From positions 1-64,000 of the forward strand of contig JASAMV010007432.1 in assembly GCA_030248065.1 (NCBI GenBank): a stretch of 64,000 nucleotides of DNA, given 5' to 3'. Position 1 is the first letter of the stretch. Each line of letters opens with the position of its first letter. The notes below the pieces were generated by a model. That model saw only the letters and a program-made list of their open reading frames with translations, made no database searches and was not told the origin of the DNA. Of this stretch, positions 58,123 through 64,000 are shown one piece after another. Source of the DNA: Rhynchonema sp. JSB1_4. Taxonomy: Eukaryota; Nematoda; Chromadorea; Monhysterida; Xyalidae. Made by a program: the position numbers and the translations under genes.

Positions 58123-59099
58123 ATGACTATATTCACTGATCACCATCACCATCATACCAATATACCAACAATCACGATCACCCTGATTTTTGCTGTTGCA
58201 ATCATTGATTCCACATCCAATATTCAACCCAAAGCACAAGGTTTTGTTATTCTTCAATTAATTAATCAATCCACAATCGATCGATCTAAAAATCACTAAT
58301 TGAATCAATCAGCCAATCATTCAATCAAACGATCCTATTTGCCAATCAACTGATCATTCAATCCTTCAGTCACACATTCAACCAATCAATTGCAGACGTA
58401 GTGACCAGCCCATCTTCATCGACCGATGTCAGCCCATCCAACTCCAACAGCCCGGCGGTCAACGATGTGCAACTAGCTGTGTTGGTCAGCATTCTCGTGC
58501 TGTTCGCGCTGCTGCTCGTCGGTCTGATTGTAAGCGTCGGATTCTGCGTCAGTCGATGCTACAAAAAGGACGCCATTCAACAATCGAAATTGATGCAACA
58601 ACAACTCAATCAAATCCAACAACAAGAGCAGCAGTCAAGTCAACCACAACAACAACACTTTGACGACTACGACCTATCCGAAAATCCCGAAGTCCTGAAA
58701 TTGCGACAGTTCAAACTCGCCCCGCCACAAACGGCCTCAAACTCCAGCAAGAAATTGAACAGAACGCAGTCCTCTGGGTTGGTTGATGAACAGGTCTTTT
58801 GTAAGATGCACTTCAATAAAATGGCTTGTCATGTCATTTCCTTCAGAAAACACACCGGAACCGATCGATACGGCGCACACTCAACAACCGGTTAGAGAAT
58901 GTGTGTGTGTTTGATTGTTCGGTAGATTGATTAGTTTTCAGGAACGGACAACGAATACGAAGCAGTTGATGCGACATTCGACAGAACGAGAACGATCACG
59001 ACACCCAAAAAGGCATCGATCAACAAGACACGTGACACGATCAAAGCACCGAAGATACAAACGGACGAGAACTACAACACCCTCGACGACATACAATGA
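58123..59099 (+). CDS. Small single-pass membrane protein with tyrosine-bearing tail
   Basis: Not recognised. Exons: 58123-58240, 58396-58777, 58847-58890, 58942-59099; phases agree; 233 aa. Seen: MTIFTDHHHHHT, with five His, ahead of a hydrophobic stretch (ITITLIFAVAII) that could be a signal peptide; a short Ser/Pro/Asn-rich ectodomain of about 35 residues; a strong membrane helix (AVLVSILVLFALLLVGLIVS) followed by CRCYKKD-type residues; then a Gln-rich cytoplasmic tail (QQQLNQIQQQEQQ). Tail tyrosines lie in DDYDLSENPE, NEYEAVD and ENYNTLDDIQ, the last at the C-terminus. The layout suggests a type I signalling or adaptor membrane protein. In the last exon the chosen frame is the one that agrees in phase; a longer Arg-rich frame there does not. 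Confidence 0.68.
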
Positions 59100-59163
59100 A
59101 GAAGAACCATTGTACATGGAATTATGCCATTGATCAAAGAGCACAGCTATACATGAACAACCA

Positions 59164-59255
59164 CCACATCTAAATTATTGTGATCAAATGAAAAGTTATG
59201 TGTCTATCACCACATCTAAATTATTGTGATCAAATGAAAAGTTATGTGTCTATCA
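59164..59255. repeat. Perfect tandem duplication, 2 x 46 bases
   Basis: The unit CCACATCTAAATTATTGTG... occurs twice with no mismatch, just after the stop of the small membrane protein gene and likely in its 3' UTR. Confidence 0.9.
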
Positions 59256-59820
59256 ACATGATCTATAGCAGGCCACCCGAGAAATTACTGCAAAGCTAAG
59301 CTTGCAAACAAAATTTGATTTCAAGAACGAAACCACAAATTTATGCTGCTAAGCACTACTGAATGATAACAAAACTGCAAAATTTAACCGAATTTGAATA
59401 AAACAATTGCTTGGTAGTTTGGCTTGATTCTGAGCAGACTGAGAGTTTGTTTCTAAACAACGATTCTCTGCATTGATGTGTTCAACGTTCAAGTTTATTG
59501 TGTGGCGGACACCCGAATGACCGTATATATGCGTAAATATGCCTAAAATACAGGTTCAATATGACGTGTGTAATAAATAATAATAGTGGATGACCACCTG
59601 AGAACCATGGTAACTGCCTTTTGTTTAGTTATTTCAAATGTTTTGTTATATAAAATTCAGACTCGCCGGGGTTCTCAGCCAGCCCTGCCACAAAAGTGTT
59701 GAAGTGGGCCCACTTCACAAGATCAATTGCAATAATGTGATCACGTGATAAGAATAATGATAATATCCATCAGTCAAATGTGTATCACAGGGTGTGCCAT
59801 CATACTCGATACTCAGCGAC

Positions 59821-60550
59821 TCAAACCAGATATGGTGAGACGCACACACCGTCGGCATTCAGAATGCAGCACGTGTCGTCCCCGCAGTTGCATTGGCAAT
59901 TCAAGGTGATGCCCATCTGGTACGGGCAACCCATCGTGTCGGACATGAAGAAGAAATCCTCGTCTGAAACCAGGCATCTTTATCTAATCTCACAAAAAAG
60001 GTTTTATTGCAGAAAGCGGTATTGCTTACACCAGGCGCGGGGGTCGTTGGGGTCATTGTCGAGGCAGGTGTCCACACATTGACACTTCTCCCAGATACAT
60101 CCTTGCACGAACGTGTAGGATGCACTGAATAGGATGCAATTTGACGTGTGATCAGGACCAGTATGCAATCGACTAGAAAATAACATACTCGCATTGGTTG
60201 TCCTCCATGCACTGCTTGAATGCGGCGTTTGATCGACACCTGTAAAATGAACATTCACATAGGAATTACCACTTCCGGGTCACCCTAGGTATACTACGGT
60301 CGTACTAACGCGTCATTTGGCATTGGGTTGTATGGAACATCACACGTGCTTGACGTGTAGCACTGCGGATAGATGCCGGCGTACGGGTAGGTGCCACAAC
60401 CGCTGGAAGGAAACAAGGACTGACAATATTTTGCACATAGGTATATTTTGTTGCCCATGTTTCACCTGGATGTAGCACACGCAACTGTGCAGTCATGTGA
60501 TGTGTGCATCTGCTCTGAACAGGTAGGTGGTGGCGGCGTCGGTGCTGCCG

Positions 60551-60581
<31 letters not shown>

Positions 60582-60911
60582 CGGTGGTGTTGTTGTTGTT
60601 GTCGGTGGTGTTGTTGTTGTTGTCGGTGGTGTTGTTGTTGTTGTCGGTGGTGTTGTTGTTGTTGTCGGTGCCGTTGTTGTTGTGTCCTTGTTTTTCCCTT
60701 TGCCTGCCTGGAACAAAAAATACTATGAGACAGCACTTCTTGTCCTTTCATTTAATGTACACATACATATTGTATGTGCACGGCCACCGAAGTAGGATAC
60801 GGCCGTGTGCTCCCACAGCAATCGGAATTCTGATCAACCCAACGCACTCACCGGCGGCGGGGCCACAACAGCACAGACAAACACCAAACAACAGATGATC
60901 TTGGTGAACAT
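59821..60911 (-). CDS. Secreted Cys-rich protein with Thr/Pro mucin-like repeat
   Basis: Not recognised. Exons 5' to 3': 60911-60852, 60707-60466, 60402-60310, 60239-60189, 60124-60030, 59963-59821; phases agree; 227 aa. Seen: a signal peptide (MFTKIICCLVFVCAVVA); a Lys-rich linker; a Thr/Pro block of TTTTTPP units (about residues 30-70), probably O-glycosylated; then about 140 residues with some 20 cysteines in short spacings, including CGTYPYAGIYPQCYT, CIWEKCQCVDTC and CQCNCGDDTCCI near the end. No membrane segment after the signal, so extracellular or cuticle/matrix use is inferred. The repeat is encoded by GTT/AAC-type trinucleotides and should vary in length between individuals. The family could be a lineage-specific secreted protein; I saw no match to a known Cys framework. 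Confidence 0.78.
60525..60682. repeat. GTT trinucleotide repeat inside a coding exon
   Basis: On the plus strand, GTT runs of 4 to 10 units are separated by GTCGGTGGT. On the minus strand they encode the TTTTTPP array of the secreted Cys-rich protein. Confidence 0.9.
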
Positions 60912-61836
60912 TTTCGATGCCGGATATTTGCCAATTCAAGTATTAGTCAAAAAGTGAAATAGAAGTTCAAAACTTAACTTTGTGGAAAATGAAAATTTAA
61001 CTTTATAGTTCGGTGTGGATGGTTTGGTTGGTCATAAAACCGGAATATCTTGTAATGACTGTCATTATTGGGCATGATATCTCAAATTATATCCATGCTG
61101 ATGTACAGGGTATAGCAGTGCATCAAAGGTATGTACCGCTGCATTAAATCCAGATTTTTCGGTTTTTGAAAGTCGTTACTATTATTGTCATCCTGTGAGG
61201 TCGGCGATCATCACATGATGCGGTCACTGGTATAGGTATACGTATGCCAAACTGAACTTGGTTTTTGGCTATTTTAGTTATCAGAGCCCGTTTTCACATG
61301 ATCATTTTCACTGGATATAGCTTTTGTGATAAACGGTTATGTATTTTTATCGGGCAGGCTATTAGCAATATAAACCTTTGAAAAATTTTATCAGGTTCAA
61401 TTGTCAAATAAATGCAATGTACAGAAAACATGCAAGGACATCAGGGGATCACTGATAATTGTTGCTGCTACGAGAGGACTCAGCCACAAGCAAAACATCT
61501 TATCATGCTTGGCTGCGGTAAATCAGTTTACTGTCAACCGAATAACTTCCCTTTCGGCAAAGAAACGACCATGCAACACCTTTGAATGTTTGTGGTCGGC
61601 ATTGATCTGTGTTTCGAACCGACTTCGCAACCTCCGTGTGTTCCTGACCATAACCATCCTGACCAGAACTTGTTGGTCTGCTTCGGTACCGTCGTGTGGG
61701 TGGCAACGCGACGTTTTTGAAGGGTTAGTAGACAAAGTAAAAAACCTTTTATGCTGGTGATCAGTAAATCTCGGAATCTAACAAATTGTCACGTGACCCG
61801 AACAGTGCACCGATTCGGTTCCGGTCGGTGTTGTCA
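60912..61836. other. Spacer; possible 3' exon of the next minus-strand gene
   Basis: Mostly A/T-rich. On the minus strand 61,574-61,785 is open in one frame after an acceptor-like TTGTTAG. It would join in phase to the ORF at 61,837-62,250 if that used GAA|GTAATT as a donor. That extension is not supported by any recognised motif. Confidence 0.3.
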
Positions 61837-62250
61837 TCACAGCACAATTACTTCGTCACTACAGCGACTCTCGCCCGTTCGCGACTGTGGTGTCGACCTT
61901 CTGGGCGAGGTCTGTGTGATGCTGCTCTGTTCGATTTGTAAAATTGTGAACTTATTATCCGATGAAAATCGACATTTCTGCCCATCCGGCCCATTGCCGA
62001 CCATTCCGAGTTGCCTGATGTTCAAAGGCAGGGGCAGAAGGTCGACGAGACGCGGCCGGAAACGTTCGGCCATTTCGGCCTTAAAACCCCAGAAGAATTT
62101 GTAGAATCCAATTGTTGAGATGAAGAAATAGAAGCAGAAGACGGACACGACGAGCATGAACGCACAGATGATGACGACGGATGTGGCTGAGTCGTTCTCA
62201 TACGTGTCACGCTCGACCACCACGTTAATCGACTCGGATGACAAACTCAT
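61837..62250 (-). CDS. Small membrane protein, 137 aa
   Basis: Not recognised. Single uninterrupted ORF: about 23 polar residues, one strong membrane helix (about 24-45, VVIICAFMLVVSVFCFYFF), an aromatic segment (GFYKFFWGF), then a basic and Ser/Thr-rich tail. The ATG lies 45 bases after the stop of the upstream mini-gene. A strong 3' splice site (TTTTTTCAG) ends 21 bases before the ATG, so the message either has a 5' intron, is alternatively spliced to the 62,485 exon (phase agrees), or is trans-spliced. Splicing to a further 3' exon is possible. Confidence 0.5.
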   Translation of the reverse strand: MSLSSESINVVVERDTYENDSATSVVIICAFMLVVSVFCFYFFISTIGFYKFFWGFKAEMAERFRPRLVDLLPLPLNIRQLGMVGNGPDGQKCRFSSDNKFTILQIEQSSITQTSPRRSTPQSRTGESRCSDEVIVL

Positions 62251-62295
62251 TTTACTGACGTTTTTAATCTGAAAAAATGTCGCATACCCGCCCTT

Positions 62296-62485
62296 TCACT
62301 GCTTTGGTCGGAACGAATGGAATAGAAGGAACTTGACGAAGGCTTCATGATCAATCGGGACTGGTTTGCCGATCACAAAGTTTCGTTTTCCGACAAAAGC
62401 AGCCTAAAAGGAGAGAAAAAATCGAACTCACGTGGAGTTGAGGTCTACCATGAACTTGATCGGGTTCTTTTGTTGTTTGCCCCAT
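62296..62485 (-). CDS. Possible two-exon mini-gene, 53 aa
   Basis: Exons 62485-62432 and 62403-62296 on the minus strand with a 28-base gap between GTGAGT and TTTTAG; the phase agrees. It starts MGQTTKEPDQ (Gly2 could be myristoylated) and ends FLLFHSFRPKQ. The inner part reads VGKRNFVIGKPVPIDHEAFV. A 28-base intron is very short, so this may instead be part of the 61.8 kb gene. No family recognised. Confidence 0.35.
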
Positions 62486-63209
62486 TTGAAACAAAATAAA
62501 CCACAGCCGAGACAGACACACAAACACACTCAGCGGTTTTTTCAGTCAGAGTTCCGATATACATAATACAAAATGAGTGTATTCCCCAGAGGACTGAGAC
62601 TACCCTCCTTCAATTTGCATGCAACAAAAACCCTCCGTCTAATGCACAGCTGTGATGTTCTTGTATCAATTTGTGTTTCTAATGAATTACTTTGCAGTAT
62701 TAGTCGCGTGGAACTGCTGGATTGTGAGTGTAACTAATTCGAGGGAACATTAGATGCAATCCCGCAGTCCCGTTCACATCAAGTTGAGCCCGGTCAAGAT
62801 CGCAAGCTTGGTTCAAAGTGTTTGGCACAGCAATATTTTATTGCAAACGAATGAAAAATAGCGCAGAATACAGTAAGTGCAAATCTTTAGCACACGATTA
62901 GGAACTTTGAAATTGTACCAATGGCAGTATGGATGATGTATAGCACACGCGCGATTTAACAAATGTCAAGTTACAAAAACAATGCCTATTTACAATGGTG
63001 AGATTGAGATCCATGAATAAACACAATATTTAGCAGTTTCTGAATCATACATAATATAGTGGAAGTAAGATTAAGACTTTACACGATCTTTACAAAGAAA
63101 GCAAGATAGACAACGCAAAACGCGCTTAGCGCAATGAGGAGGAGCAAACACGGGAGACGGGACAGCTGAATAAAAAAAAGTATCACACGTGTTTAATCAA
63201 CCAATCAAA
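62486..63209. other. Spacer, no gene
   Basis: A/T-rich with no supported ORF. It should contain the 3' UTR of the gene at the right edge. Confidence 0.4.
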
Positions 63210-63973
63210 TCAATCAGACAAATTCTCATGACCTTCAGCCGATACCCTGATCATCTCAACTTTGCCATTCACAACAACCGAGTCCTGCGTGGGTGTCGAA
63301 CCCGCGGTTGAGCGTGTGTGCGTGCGCATGATCGCCAGATGCGTGTGCACTGCGCTACCGCCACCAACAGTATTAGCCGTGTGCGTTGACATATCGCTGT
63401 GCTGGCTGGCACTTATGATGTTATTGTTGTTGAACGGTTTGAATGTACTCAGCACCAAAGGTGGGTGCATCATGCTACCGTCAGGGCCAGGGTGTGATCC
63501 GCCACTCGAATTGCCGCTGTGACATGAGTTCAGTGATGTGTTGAGATTAGTAGATGTTTGAGTCGGGATTGACCCGTTCCCAACAAGAAGTCCCGGTCCG
63601 GAACCGGCCGAATCGTTGTTGGACTCCGGCGTGGAACGGGAATTGTTTGACGTCAACGGTGACGTGCCAATATCATTGGTGATGTTGTTGGGGCCCACCC
63701 GGTAGGGTGACAGATAGCCGGGACCCACACCCGTCGGGGTACTCGATAATGCGGGCGCGGGCGGAGGGAGGTCGTCGTCGTCATCGACATAGCCGTAGAC
63801 CGAAGGCGCTGAAACATCAAAAGGTGAACACTGAATCTGACGACTTTGTGCGCTTTCGCAGCCAGTGTTTGTGAATAATGTCGACCGCGCGAGCGTTCAA
63901 AAAACCAATCTCGTTCGTCTTTTTGTGGCCATCTGGTGCATCCACACTGACCGTGACCTGGTGCACGCCCCGT
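63210..63973 (-). CDS. C-terminal end of a larger protein, cut by the window edge
   Basis: Two exons on the minus strand: 63973-63832 (acceptor TTTCGCAG) and 63808-63210, separated by only 23 bases, or by a longer intron if the first donor is wrong. The last exon encodes an acidic-Pro motif (VYGYVDDDDDLPPPAP), then a long Ser/Thr/Asn/Gly-rich stretch, and ends EGHENLSD. A tyrosine beside an acidic run and polyproline is typical of cytoplasmic tails of cell-surface receptors, but no family can be named from this part. The upstream frame was chosen by phase; the alternative (RRGVHQV...) does not join. The 5' part lies right of the window. Confidence 0.5.
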
Positions 63974-64000
63974 CTGCGAAAGCACGCATTCGAAATAATG

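Larger units (their letters stand above)
861..63819. repeat. Dispersed 10-mer TGAAACATCA / TGATGTTTCA
   Basis: Exact copies seen at 861, 8474, 9550, 10692, 10726, 11119, 11351, 12118, 35231, 37960, 39821, 42514, 44200, 46729, 53941, 54253, 54503 and 63810. Eight lie in introns or directly at splice acceptors, four just after or at stop codons or otherwise in non-coding gene ends, and six in coding exons. Both orientations occur relative to transcription. The word has inverted TGA/TCA arms around AACA/TGTT. Function unknown; a DNA-binding site is one possibility. Confidence 0.8.

Noticed and set aside
60448..60795. Val/Gly-rich plus-strand frame
   Set aside because: It is the opposite-strand reading of the GTT/AAC trinucleotide repeat in the secreted protein's exon.
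61401..61760. 119-codon plus-strand frame
   Set aside because: No features, and the same stretch is open on the minus strand downstream of a minus-strand gene; neither reading is convincing.
63832..63973. Alternative frame RRGVHQVTVSVDAP in the right-edge exon
   Set aside because: It looks protein-like but ends in phase 0, which cannot join the phase-1 acceptor of the last exon; the other frame joins.
1..64000. tRNA, rRNA and snRNA genes; bacterial contamination
   Set aside because: No cloverleaf, B-box or rRNA core recognised by eye, and introns, NFXL1, IBTK and PDCD4 exclude a bacterial source.

Overview
This window is nuclear DNA of an invertebrate animal. Genes are split by short GT-AG introns (mostly 50-150 bases, longer where transposons sit in them), and both strands are used. 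Intergenic and intronic space is full of small non-autonomous DNA transposons. I could not fix the phylum. The conserved genes are metazoan or eukaryotic housekeeping genes, and I rebuilt them exon by exon with reading phase checked at nearly every junction.

Layout, left to right. 0.5-3.4 kb (+): a NUSAP1-like spindle and chromatin protein. 3.9-8.5 kb (+): COG8, a Golgi tether subunit, about 631 aa. 8.9-12.1 kb (+): a single-pass membrane protein with a thrombospondin-1-like module and a Thr-rich stalk. 12-17.9 kb: no genes, but two TTAA-flanked inverted-repeat elements, a foldback and a hAT-like element. 17.9-26.4 kb (-): NFXL1, about 848 aa in 15 exons, with elements in its introns. 26.4-33.3 kb: a transposon graveyard of hAT-like copies, G/C-run families, a broken gag fragment and a minisatellite. 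33.3-38.0 kb (+): PDCD4, about 453 aa. 39.7-47.0 kb (+): IBTK, about 1,356 aa with ankyrin, RCC1 and two BTB domains. 47.5-52.4 kb (-): two tandem paralogous genes for Arg/Lys/Ser-rich basic proteins, built from many small exons that are all in phase 1; I do not recognise this family and it is the most novel coding content here. 52.9-55.2 kb (-): a rhodopsin-like GPCR with degenerate DRY and NPxxY motifs. 58.1-59.1 kb (+): a small single-pass protein with a tyrosine-bearing tail. 59.8-60.9 kb (-): a secreted Cys-rich protein with a Thr/Pro repeat. 61.8-62.5 kb (-): two tiny ORFs 45 bases apart, possibly a polycistronic pair or one alternatively spliced gene. 63.2 kb to the right edge (-): the C-terminal end of a larger protein.

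The recognised genes share no single pathway: they cover mitosis (NUSAP1), Golgi traffic (COG8), RNA-binding or ubiquitin-like zinc fingers (NFXL1), translation control (PDCD4) and a BTB adaptor (IBTK). Two window-wide signals are not explained by genes. One is the 10-mer TGAAACATCA/TGATGTTTCA, which I count 18 times (about 0.1 expected by chance). It lies in introns, 3' ends and exons of genes at 0.9-12 kb and 35-64 kb, and is absent from NFXL1 and the transposon-rich middle. The other is a loose 5' splice site that often reads GTTGGT or GTTAGT instead of GTAAGT. All matches to known families are from memory of the proteins; no search was run.
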